Positions 39,596-55,985 of a stretch of DNA of 64,000 nt are shown piece after piece; positions within the stretch are counted from its first letter, which is position 1; the number at the start of each line of letters is the position of its first letter. The translations under genes and the position numbers were made by a program. The notes below the pieces were generated by a model. That model did no database searches. It had not been told where the DNA came from and saw only the letters and a program-made list of their open reading frames with translations. Source of the DNA: Datnioides undecimradiatus (lineage: Eukaryota; Chordata; Actinopteri; Lobotiformes; Datnioididae). The stretch is from the NCBI GenBank assembly GCA_008933995.1, contig WARS01000047.1:1178001-1242000 (forward strand), given 5' to 3'.

Positions 39596-41535
39596 AACTG
39601 CTGGCTGTATGAAAATATGTCTCATCTGCTGCGACTGAGCCTCGTTCTAGCGTACTGTACAGATGATCAGATCTGTGTCAAATGCTCCTCCACCTCATAC
39701 TAAACACGAGGACACTGCTGCCGATTAGCCCTCTGCAAATATGTAATTATGCATCATCCACCATGTTGAAATACGATTAGGCGCAGGCAGAGATGTTTTG
39801 TGTGAATGTGTGTGTGTGTGAGACAGAGATATACAGAGACAGAAAGAGAGAGAGAGAGATGGATGTAGCACATTTTAGGTATATGTGTGTATTCAGGCTT
39901 AAAGAAGCACAGGTACACATGTCAGATGCTGATGAAGCATGTTCTTTCACTGATCAGTACTCCTAACCTTCTTTTTCACCTACAGTAAACCAGAGAGAAG
40001 TAAATCTAAAATCATCTCTGTTAATGTGAAATAGATTTCACATCGATGGTTAAAAGAAATCTCATCTCACAGCAGATGAAGCACAAGCAACATCACCCAA
40101 GATCAATCTGAACAGGAATTCTTTTTCAATATTATTTTTCATGCGGATTGTTTAGAAAGTGCAAGCCGGCGGGGGGAAAAAAAGGCGAGTAGGTGCCGGG
40201 AAAGGAGAGGCTGAAGAGCAGAGAGTCTGCACAGTAACATCCGACTGCTCTAGCTGAGCAGAATGGAGAGGCCTCATTAAATTTTAATTGCGGCACGATG
40301 CTGAGTGCATTGCCATTTACATCAAGATGCATGTGACCTTCTTTTTTTCTCATTTCACTTCTACCAAATGAGTGTGTACATCTCATCTGTCCTCTAGTCA
40401 GCTTAGCAGCCTTCTGATTAAATGAAAGGATGTCGGAGAAAACACAGACAATAGAAATAATAAACAGAAAAACACTCAGAGCTATATCTGACATGCGTAA
40501 TTTGCATTTTATTCTGTATTTGTGCAAGAGAAATTCTCCTTATAGCATTGCAGCATTACAAATTAAAAAAAAAACAAAAAAACAAAGGACCTGTCTGCTT
40601 GACATAAGAAAACAAAATGCACCTTCACAACAGGACACTTGATAAGTGTTTCCCACCATGCTCCAGCATCAAGAATAAAACCAGTCACACGGTTCCTCAC
40701 AGTTCCAGGCTGATGTGAGAAGAAGGAGTCTCGTGAGCAGGAAGCAGCTTGTTCGGCGTTCACGCTAGAGGAGATTTGTGTGTGTTTATCGTCTTCCTGT
40801 CCTGCATGAGTGTTGCATTACAAGGTATTGTCTCCTAACTGCCAGAATCAATTAATATGAATAATGAATGCATACTGACGCTGTTGGCCGTGAGAGCTCG
40901 TTTTCTTCCAGCTCCCACTGTTCTCGCACATGCAGAGAGGTTTAATTTTGCAGGAGTTACAAGATGCTAATTCATTTATAGATAAAAGTAGGCGCTCTTA
41001 GATATTCTTTATCAGGTTCGAGTCACCTCGGGTCCTCGACAAGCCTCAAACAGAAAACTCTGCACTCCTCAGCTTTAGCTAAACTTCAACCATGCTGGCT
41101 CCAAAAAAAAAAAAAAAAAATCTAATTCACAGGGAGAAGGAGGGTGATTTCAACCCCGTACCAACTGCCACCTCTGAGTTAAATCAAGAGGCATCAATGG
41201 CATTAGTCACCCTGCTACGATCACCTTACACACCTCAGCAGCCACAGCTGGAGGGCTCATACCTATTAGCCAGGTCAGCAGGCACTAACCAGTGGTCACC
41301 GAGCACCAGCAGAGATGCCATCACCTCAGAATGCTGACTTCCAGCTTAATGTAGACCACGAGTGTAGAAAATGCTTGTCAAATCCATTACTGATAAGGAT
41401 CCAGTAAGTCATTAAAGTAAATAGTTTAATACTGCAAATGGAAAATTAACTGCATCCAATGATTCTGAGCTGATCATCTCAGTGACAAATCTAATAATAA
41501 AAAAGAAAAGACTTATCAAATCAACACATGTGAGG
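39596..41535. other. Non-coding stretch
   Basis: A GA tract lies near 39843-39860 and an A run at 41103-41120. Between 40225 and 41035 the sequence is complex and has TAAT cores (CATTAAATTTTAATTGCGG), so it may hold regulatory elements. No exon seen. Confidence 0.4.
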
Positions 41536-41539
41536 GGTG

Positions 41540-41745
41540 TTTACAGCCATGCTAGCAGCTCTGCGAAGATCCACATTGGAACAGCAGTGCTCTGAGCTAA
41601 ATGCTAATATCAGCATGCTAACATGCTCATATTGACAATGTTAACACACTAATGTTAAGCTGTTATAAAGCTCGCTAACTATCTTAGTTGCGTACATTAG
41701 CATGCTATCAGTTGCTAATTAGCAAATAAGTACAGTTTTTAGGGT
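41540..41745 (-). repeat. Interspersed repeat family B, right-end copy
   Basis: It reads ACAGCCATGCTAGCAGCTCTGCGAAG, GAGCTAAATGCTAATATCAGCATGCTAACATGCTCATATTGACAATGTTAACAC, TATCTTAGTTGCGTACATTAGCATGCTATCAGTTGCTAATTAGCAAATAAGTACAG. This is the reverse complement of the TTAGCATGCTAA-rich right half of the family. Confidence 0.7.
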
Positions 41746-41749
41746 TGCT

Positions 41750-42340
41750 CATGCTCCTTGGGTGTTGCTATGGCGATCATCTGAGCAACATGGACGCATC
41801 AATTTTAAAGGTGTCACACCTTCATGAGAAGGCGGAGAGGTTATGAAGAATTCATTGCAGTTGATATCAGTCGCCAGTATCATGCTATTGGTTATCATTT
41901 AGTTGTGAATAATTGATGTTCAAGGTGTTGACCTTTGACCCTCTGAAGTCAGACGAGCTAGTGGCCGAGGGTTTGATTGGAGCATAAGTAAACAATAGAC
42001 CAAGTTCAGGTTAGTCATGGCACTTTAACAGGTTTTCTTGCATTTCTTATGGCTTATGATTAAATGAAATAAATCTTAATGACCATCATTCCCATCAAAT
42101 ATTTCTTAATTCCCGGGACAGAGTGGTTATCCTGAAAAAGATCATGTGCGGCACATACATAGGATGGTGAATGGAGCAGAAAATAAACAAATGTAAGGCC
42201 TTTGACTACGATAATTAATATACAATTTTCCCAAATTAGTACTAGTGGCTTATTTAAACGTGAACTACACTGCTACATTAGGATTGATTAGGTGGGGCAA
42301 TATCCTTCTTTGTTTTTGCAGCTCCTGCAGAGCTGAGAGT
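41750..42340. other. Non-coding stretch, nothing recognised
   Basis: AT-rich, no exon, no clear repeat. Confidence 0.5.
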
Positions 42341-42560
42341 TAAAGCTAAATCGATCATTAGCATTTCCATTATTGACTTTTATGTCAATGAGCAATTAAC
42401 GTGCTGTTGATTAATTGCACCCAACAGCAGGCCAAACCAAGAGCTGCAATGAATATGAGGTGCATAACAATCTTCCATAATTGAGATGCTCTCAGAATAT
42501 TTAAGCATGGAAAGGAAGTGCTGTGTTCATGCTCAGCCCAAGGCCAGATCCAGCTCCAGA
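42340..42560. promoter_or_regulatory. Candidate regulatory element with two adjacent inverted repeats
   Basis: ATTGAC and GTCAAT flank a 6-base spacer (42372-42389), followed at once by GCAATTAA and TTAATTGC with an 11-base spacer (42392-42418). Both arms carry homeodomain-type cores. The surrounding sequence to 42560 is complex and repeat-free. Regulatory function is inferred. Confidence 0.3.
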
Positions 42561-44360
42561 ATCCCAATAACTGTGCTCTTATTTGAATGAAATGTCTTAC
42601 TAAAAACTGTATTACATGTATAACTTCCTTCTATTCTGCTCTCAGAATATGGATTTATATCTTACGGACCAGCAGACAAACAGTATCGATAATCATTTCT
42701 CATCTCATCATCATATGATGTCATTCAATTATTTTCCAATTTCTGCGCCCTGATGCAGGGTTGTTTCATACCCTATAAAGGTTTCCTGTGCTTTGTGTTG
42801 TAAAGTCTTTAAATGATGTCTAGACGGTACAGCTGCTGTTTTGATTTTACACAGTATATAAGAACACCTGCCTGCATTCTGCATCTAGAAACCTGCTTGC
42901 TGCCCAGGAAAGCTGCCAAATTATTCCAAACTCCAGCAGAGTAAAAACCTTCGCTCTGATCAAGTCTGCTCAGGTTTTTTTTTTTGGTTTTTTTTCCCCT
43001 AACTTTGCAGGCAGCTGCTGGTGGGAGAGGAGTTAATTAGACCCGACAACTAAGTAACATTATGAGAAGAGATTTCATGCAAAATCTGCCGTGTGTGAGC
43101 ACTTAAGTTGGGGGGTTACCACAGGCATAAAGTGCTGCCATGTGGAGAGGAGTGGAAGAGCCTGATTACCTCTGCAGCGACTCTTCCTCCCTGTCGTCAC
43201 TGTGAAAACAACATGTTCGCTGTTAACTTGCCTTGGGAAATGCTGGTTCGAAAATGTATTTAAAAGACGGTGTTGTATTGGTTCAAACAGCAAAGTAAAA
43301 ATAATACTGAATATTTAAACGTATTATTTATCGTTGTGCATGTGCTTTAGGTTTGTGCCGTGTGCCGTCAGGCTTTTTCAGCTGTTCCTACTGTAGTTTG
43401 TTCTCTTTCAACCCACAGTATGAAACACATTAACGGCCTTCTGTGTAACGTCTCCATTATGTACAGACACTGCTCGACGTGGCCCGTTGATGCTATCTCT
43501 TCTTAACAAATGTCACCCTCTTGTGGTAAGCAAGCTCTTTCGCAGGCACATTTCTAACATCTCCATGAAGGAATGTCTTCTTTAGAGCATCCCTCGCCTC
43601 TGTCACGTGTGATATGCACAGTTAGTTTTACGCTTATTTTATAATAAGAAAAAAGAATTTCATTTTTCACCAATGCAATTCAAGCTTGGTGGATTAGCCA
43701 TTGTATTCATGCGTGCCAGTAAGCCATATCACCTTTACTTAGGCCATCTGATTGGGATCAAGGTCTCATTTGCAAGAGCGCAGCAGGCAAACAAAGGCAC
43801 ATGTGCATACAAAGAACATAACAGAAGCGCACACGGCTCAGAGATCGTCGCAGCACATGAATGGATTCTAAGGAATGACAAGGTGACAGCGCATGCACAA
43901 CACCAGGACCCTGAAGCATTTCTACTATTGAACCTTTTACTGCTGTGACAGGTCCACATGAAATCTGTGAAAAAGGCCCATTAGGCAAGGTAGTGATGGA
44001 CACAAGGTCAACAAACTCCACATACCAATACCACTAAGAGACGGGTTTGTGTGCACATCGGGGTGTGACAGCGGAGAGACATCAATCAAACTGTTTTGGT
44101 GCACCATGGGAGTGCATGGCCTTTGGATGAAAACTACATAACCACGTGTACACATCTCTTTTTCTGCAGCGTTACACTTTAATGACTTCAGGGCCTCATA
44201 TTCCATTTGTTTGCGTTGGGTTTTCCTGTAAAAGACACACAAACAAAAGATGAGACTGTGGTTTAAACAACAGCAAACATATGAACACACAGTGACTTTT
44301 GAATGGATTCACTGGTCACACACATGCACGCCTACATATGCATACAGCTAAAATCATCCA
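42560..44360. other. Non-coding stretch
   Basis: No exon is supported. Overlapping open frames at 43673-44290 on both strands are unrecognised. Confidence 0.45.
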
Positions 44361-44362
44361 AG

Positions 44363-44363
<1 letters not shown>

Positions 44364-44419
<56 letters not shown>
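44364..44419. repeat. (AC)n microsatellite
   Basis: A pure AC tract of 56 bases, 28 units. Confidence 0.97.
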
Positions 44420-44421
<2 letters not shown>

Positions 44422-47400
44422 ACACCATACGTTAATGTATTATATATGCTCACAGAAACATGTGCACACAGTCTGTTTAAATATTTTATGAACTCAGTTG
44501 TTTTATCTTTTAGGAACTGTGTACCTTACATCTGCTTCTCTCTCTGTTGATCTGTATGTACAATTAATTACTACCTAAACCTTCCACACAGGAGACACGT
44601 GTAGCATCAAACTGTGGGAGTTTACAAAAAAACACAGTGTAAATTATTCATCTAAATAACTTTTGTATTTCCAATATGGTGAAACTTATTGTTCCACTGG
44701 GCACGGCAGAAGAAACAGCAGCAGCGGCAGTTTTTGAAACACGTGATTTAATAAAGCAGTCGAGCCTCGGGAGAAATGTGCTCAAAAGATTCAAGGCTGC
44801 AAGAAATGTCCTACTGCCTTAGCTGATATTTCCTGAAAATACAAGTCTCAAGTTCTGTCTGAAACAAGCTGCTGATTGTTTATGATGTAAATTCAGCGTC
44901 CAGCGTATGAGTCTTCAACGAGAGAACGGACGCGCAGAAAATCAGAAGATTTCTCTCAAACTGAACGACTGAAACGTGCATGAGTATGAGCTCTACTTCA
45001 AGTGTGTGTGTGTTCTTTAGCAGCAGCGACTTAGTTAAATACATTTGGGACTATTTGGATTTGGATGAGCCACGTTTTGCTAAAAATCAAGCAAACGAGA
45101 ACGACTCTCTTGCGACGGCGAACAGCCCCTGGCACATTAGACCATTTTTAAGATTATTTCACAGATGCAATTTCTGACATGATAAGACACCAGCGGGAGT
45201 GGTGAGTCAACCGATATTACAGACAAAGCAATCGGATATTGGCAGATTTCTTTTGTGTGCCCATGAGTAATAAGGTTAGAGAAACATTTCTAGTGCTCCG
45301 CTAGTCAAGATAAGTTACTTAGTTTAAGCCAGACCACATTAATAAGTGTCGTAATGTGATTCCTGCAGCATGATGAGGCTAGCAGTCTGGCAAATAAACA
45401 TAACAGATAGCTCATATCGTGTTCATCTATCTGGCAAGTTAACTGAGATTTATACAATCGTGTGTGTGTGTCATCCAGGGAAGTGAATAAACCCCAGCCA
45501 GAAACCTCTGTAGCAATCTGCCAAGTGAAAACAAGCAACTGATCTCAAACAGTCTGTCACACAAGTTTATTCAAGACATCTCCTCACAAATGTCCACGCC
45601 AAGGAGAAGCAGCCAGCCTATCTCACTTTATGTCAGGCTTCTCTTCCAGGTAGACGTAAACACACCTGCTGATGCTTCAGACGTCCACACACACACACAG
45701 ACACACACACAGAGTATCCACTTTACTTCATGGCCTGACCCAAAGATGTCTGCAGTTGACTCAGTTTCAGCTCCCCGTATAAGTCGTACAGCGTGGTATC
45801 ACCAAGCCTCAGTGGTTCACACACTGCTTCAGTCTTTATTCTTGATTTAGATCCACATGATACCAGTAACACTAAATCAAACAGCAATTCAAAGTCCCAC
45901 TGGATCAATGAAACATGAAAGTGCCAATAACACATGAACAATTGAACTACATAGTCTATTAGAAAACAAAACTGTCATAGAAACAACAAAACATTGTCAG
46001 TGTGAGGCTGCTCACGCTCTGGTTCAGATAACCAGTCATCACCCGATGTGTACTGAAAACTGGTAAATACAAGCTTTTCACTTCTCGGGTGTCCTGGTGC
46101 TGGTTTGTGATCCTCAGTTGTCATTTACATTTATTTATGTATGAATTCATGAGTTTAATACACACATCTGATATCAGAGAGGATACTGGCACAGCATGCG
46201 CGAGATTTAAAGCAACAAAGCATGCACACAGTTTTATAACAATTGGGGATGGGTACTCTCAGTCAGTCAACCTGTCTCTCAGTTCATTGTTATCAGGGAA
46301 CTGTGGGATCTCTCCAAGGACCATCTTATCCGTAACACCGCACAGGCTGGCACCTCCCAACATAAAACACAAGTGTGAAGGACACTGAGCCCTTTCAGCA
46401 TGTCAACACCTGCTCATTATTAAAAAACTCTGTCATACCCAAACATTTCTACCAAGGATAATTAATGCACTAAATAACTTTGGGGATCAGTATTAATATG
46501 TAGCTCAGTATGGATCCATTCACAGTTCAAACTGTGCAGACCTGCAGTATAAAATAGTCCATCACAAATGAAAGTCCTGTGATTACAATGTCACTTAAGG
46601 AAAACTACATAAGAGCTATTCATTGTATCAAAAGTAAGCGCACTCTAGATTCAGACATATGACCTCTGTAAACTATTTCATCATAATTATTATCAAGTAG
46701 TTTCACTGCTGTAAAGTGGAGCTCATTTTGATCATTTTAGATACAATCAGTAGTGTGGTCGATTAAAACTGACTCATACAGTGTGTTTTCTATGTCAAAT
46801 CTAAATCTGTTGGGTAACTATAGTAACCTAAGCTAAGCAAAAAACATTTACCACTGAATTATAGTATAGATAATTAGAATATATGGAGATGTTTAAGGTA
46901 TTTCATCAAATTATAGCATTTGACTAAATGTTCTATTCTAGCAGTAAAGTCACTGGTCACATGTCAGGAGCCTCCGCTCTCCTGAGCTGAAGCTGTTTCT
47001 CCTCCACAAGCATGATGAACGACAGAGGATTCAGTGTTGTGTCGGGGCCACATCTTTTTAATAATCGGTCCAGCTGACAGAGTCCAAACACTGCAGACTA
47101 ACTACCGTCCTATACTGTCAGAGGTGGTTTGACAAGAAGTAAAAGGTTGGCAGGTGACATATTATTTTTCCACCCTAATTATATGTTGCTTTTAGAAGAA
47201 AATTGCTTTATTGTTGTTGTGCAACAACACTGGGGATTGTAACTGTGTATTAAAGCCTATCAATCAATAATTACAAATACTGAAAATTCCCAGCTAGACT
47301 AATTTAAAGTGCTGTGTTTATAAGTTAAACAATTGCGGTGGCACATAAAAAATATGATTGCAGTTGAGATATTACACTTCTGGATATTTAGTTCAAACCA

Positions 47401-50084
47401 CGTCGCTCACGCTGGATTTGAATACAAGTTGGAGATCAGTGGACTTCATACAAAGTTCATGAGGTGCGTTAAATCTGCTGCAGACTCCTATGACACCTGC
47501 TGGTCAGTAGGTTGTTAGTGGTAGTAGTGTTTGTGTGCAGCTGATGGCACAGTCAAAGAGAAGGATTACTCCGAGCCAAGAGCTTCACCTGCACTTACAA
47601 ATTCCAACACATGCTTCCAAAAGCGCTTGATTTCAAAGTTTTGACACTGGTCTGTCAAAGTGAGGTGAGGTGAGGTGCATTTCACATATTTTACTTGTTA
47701 AATGCTTCACTCATCATGTTAATCAACATGGGAAACACTGACAAGCTTTTCCAAAATGGTCCATGAATATGAGACTCTCAGCTAATATTTGGGCATTATA
47801 AATCATCATGCAGCTGCACCATGTGACTTGTTATGTTTGGACCACGCCTACACTTTCAATAGTGACCTGTGAGTATCAGGAATTTAGAGAAAGATGTGCT
47901 GAACTCAACCAACTCCCACTGGGTGTTTCCCGGAGTGAAATCTCATGGTAGAAAAAGCACAAAGCAGCCCTCTGGTGGTTGTGATCCATCCCTACCCTCC
48001 TCATCCCACTGACTCACTGGTGGGTCCAGCTCATGCTGTGCAAACAAAATTTGCTCCAACCCTCAGAGATGTATTTTAAACTCTAATAGAAATGTTAAAT
48101 ACACCAGTTATTTTGGACTAGATCTCTGGTGTTGTGTAAATAATGATGCACAAGATACTGAGGATTTTTCAATTAGATGGCGTACTGTAGACAGGAGAAT
48201 AGTGGATTTTAAGAGGTTAAACATATGAATTCTCCATCTGTGTTCAGGGTTTAAAACTTCTGTTAGATCTTTGAGTCGTGCCTAACAGATTTTGACGGTC
48301 GTGTGAGGCAAACACAGCCACTTTTAGCAGCATGCCTGCATTGCATTCATTATCTATCACCACTGTTTTTATAGCAGATTAATAATATATGAAAAAGTGA
48401 AATGGCTGGTGTTCCCCTTAGTTAAGATTAGCCTCATTAACCATGATGCATGTGTGCTGCTTTTATACTGCAGCTTGTCTGACACTAATGGAGTAAAGCT
48501 GGGAGTTAATGTGTGGTTTAGTGTGGAACTGAGAGGAGAGAGACAACCGAGGGGCAGACTGATCCTGGTGCACAACGCCAATAAGGCCGTTATTGGCAGT
48601 TGCTCATGTCACCTTATCAAGAACATGCACGTTATTTATCACACTAATAAAGTTCCATGGACCCGGGAGTGTGACGGTGCTCCCTGGTGATAACCATTGG
48701 CATGTGTTACTATTTGTCAGACAAATGCAACACTAACATGATTACAAACACCCTCATTAGACCAGTTACTTTTTAGCACTAAGCACAGAGTGCTGGGAGT
48801 GTGAGTGCTTTGTCGTCAGACTTAATTTATGTATCCCTCCACACTCTCAAGGCTTCGACTGCAAACGGCCATGTGAACGCTCTACTGAGGGTCACTGCTG
48901 GCTTCAGACTAGAGGCTTTGCTTCCCCCTTGTGGAAAAACTCTTTACAGCCTCAGACTGAGCTTCCCTACCCGCCAGTACACTGTGGTCATCTGACTGAC
49001 CCCATCCGTGATCCCTGCATCAATTTCTCATTTGTGCAATCTCCAGTCATGGCAAAACGTTTTGTAGTGTTTGATCATGTGTGACATAAACACTTAAAAA
49101 AAGACAGTAGTTGTTGTTTTTTTTAAATTTCTAAACACATCATTTTCGATCATATAGTATTTTGAAAATCCCAGTACTGTTAACATGGAACTGTGGTTTA
49201 CTATCCTGTTTCATTTTGTTATTAAAATTTCACAATATAATCTATATGTTTTCTGATTGGTGGAGACCGCGCTTCCTCGTGGATTAAAAAAACCATAACA
49301 CTTAAACATTTTTGTACGTGTTTGTAATGTCCTTGAGCTTTAATGTTGTATACTGTTGTATTCTGCAGAGATGTATTCAAACAAAAAAAATAAACTATAA
49401 TTATTATTATAACGTATAATACCTTTATAGAAATCTACATGTTAAAACCTTAAATTAAGTCTGTAATAAAGCTGAAGGTACAGCAATGGAATTTTACAAT
49501 TTTTAAGGAGTGACTCAACACTAACTTTTTCATGTATTAGTACATGACATATGTATTCACTATGGTATACTAAGTAATAACATGTTTAATTCATTTCAGT
49601 CCCATTCTGTGGAGTTAAATGCTACAGCAGTTAGTAGTAATAAGTACATGTGTATTTGGTGTGTGTTTTCCCTGTCTTTGAAGTTAAGCATAACTTCTTG
49701 TTTGTGTTGCATGCTGTTTACATTTTATTTATTTTTTTCCTTTCTTTTCATCTCCTGTGTAGGACTGCATGGGTGTTTTTTGTGTTTCTGTTTTGTGAAT
49801 ATTGGGACAAATGCATCGTGTGGGTGTCGTTTAATAGCAGGATGGAAACAATCAAGAGCTCGCCGTAATAAGGGGCTTTAAACGAGGCTTCACGTCAGGT
49901 TGAGGTTTAATAGAGACAATGATGCGCTGACAGACATGTGGCATCCCTCCCCCGTGGCTTTGGTTCAGTGTTAAACATTCAAGTATTACATTAGGCATGT
50001 AAACTTAAGTTAACAAACAACCAAACTTCGACAACAAAACCCCACCCAGTTGTATGAGGGCGGCTTCATTGGCCTGCGTGTCTG
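44420..50084. other. Intergenic stretch upstream of anp32a
   Basis: No exon is supported. A CA/CAGA tract lies at 45686-45713 and a GAGGT tandem at 47661-47678. The frame at 44980-45177 (including DLVKYIWDYLDLDEPRF) looks slightly protein-like but has no partner exons or family that I recognise. From about 50040 the sequence becomes GC-richer and merges into the anp32a promoter. Confidence 0.45.
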
Positions 50085-50268
50085 TAAATCCGTTCCCTCT
50101 TTATCTGCCTCCTCCCATTGGCCGGCGGTGACGACAATCCTGAGACGTGCTCCCGCCCACCGAGCGGATCAAGTTTGAATGAACAACAGCAGTCTGTTCT
50201 GGAGGTGCTAGTTGCATTTGCAGTAATTATTAAAAGTGTGTATCATATCACGGGTGCGCTGATCAAGG
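50085..50268 (+). promoter_or_regulatory. anp32a: Probable core promoter and 5' UTR of anp32a
   Basis: Directly upstream of the start codon the sequence becomes CpG-rich. It carries an inverted CCAAT box (ATTGG, 50117-50121), a TGACG half-CRE near 50129 and a GC box (CCCGCCC, 50152-50158). No TATA box stands out, as is usual for a ubiquitously expressed gene. The transcription start is probably between about 50130 and 50220 but cannot be fixed from sequence. A long reading frame that starts at 50118 is in another frame and is not the protein. Confidence 0.6.
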
Positions 50269-54766
<4,498 letters not shown>

Positions 54767-55985
54767 GAGTCCTCTTGAAGCTAAGTTGTGAACTGTTTTA
54801 AACTTGTATCTCCCAGTCACTTCCCAACAACCCCATGTATTTTCTCCCCCAGTTTCATATTGCAGTAGGAGTGGTTTTTGTTATTGGCCAGTCAGGTAGA
54901 CGGGGTTGTCTGGAGAAATAAGTTAAATTAATGTTCCCCTGATGCTCCCGTGTTCCAGTCTTTACGGTCCACTTTTAACTGCTCTGTGGACACCAATTTT
55001 GTATTATCGAATAATAGCAAAGATAAACCTTTTTAAGAAATGTTTTTGTTTTCTCACTGTTTGTGTAAGACCAGTTTCTGATGACTTGCGTATTTTAAGA
55101 CCCCGTTCAAAAGAAAAAACAAAATGACACAAAAAAAAGAGTGCATGTCTAATACATTTTAAAGTCAACTACTGGATTTCATGTATGGCTGTCTTCTCCT
55201 CGTCTTAAAATTATTTTTGCATTGTACTTTTTTTTTTTTTTTTTGGTTTGTTTTTTAATGTAAGTTATGTATTTGTAGTGTCACCAGTATGCCAATACTC
55301 TCTGCTGTCCTGGTGTGAAACTTCTGTCTGAACATGCACAGTGTGACCCTCACAGGGCATATTTTTAAATCATTGCAAAAAAATGTCTGCCCTTGTCAAA
55401 GCTCCTCCTCCTCCTCCTCCTCCTTCAACCCTCAGCTTTGATAGTTCGGAAATTACGTGTTCTTGTAAATAATGACCAAATCTATTTTTTTGTATTCTCT
55501 TTGATGACGGCAGACATTAAACAGACAACTGAGGTGAAACTATGACTTGTAATAAGATATTAAATATGTATGCTGCTTTATCTAAAATACGCAGTGTGAA
55601 ATTTCTTGAATTTGAACATAACTTTGTATGCATAATCTTTCCATAAAGAGACATGTTCAACATAAGAAGTCATTATCGCTTTTTCCATGTTCTTTTCTGT
55701 GACACACAGGTGGCAATGTTTGAATTTGTGGTGGTAGTGTAGAGAAGTACTTGATATAAATGGAGGTTACAGCCGCAGCTTATGTGCATTGAAAATTTTA
55801 TTGTTTCAAAGTGTAAACTCTGGAAAACAGTCAGTTATTTGGACTTTGTTTCCACTATAATGCGTAATGGTCAAATTGGCCTACCTCAGTGATCTTTCAC
55901 TCTATGTTAAATCCACTGTCATCAGCCAAATTGTTTCTTTTTCTCTCCCATTCACTTCAATAAATCCCTTTTATATATGTTTTGA
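54767..55985 (+). other. anp32a: anp32a 3' untranslated region (extent inferred)
   Basis: Non-coding sequence follows the TGA. It includes a T run (55228-55244), a CTC triplet repeat (55402-55424), an ATTAAA signal at 55516-55521 and an AATAAA signal at 55959-55964. I place the end just after the AATAAA, giving a 3' UTR of about 1.2 kb. The ATTAAA would give a shorter form of about 0.77 kb. Both are inferences. Confidence 0.5.

Noticed and set aside
44980-45177. 65-codon frame with a protein-like stretch DLVKYIWDYLDLDEPRF
   Set aside because: I could not connect it to any family or to flanking splice sites. One suggestive stretch is not enough.
1-50000. A new multi-gene or defence-like system in the left 50 kb
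   Set aside because: No recognisable coding exons, ordered gene cluster or structured repeat array was found. The stretch looks like ordinary fish intergenic and intronic DNA with decayed repeats.
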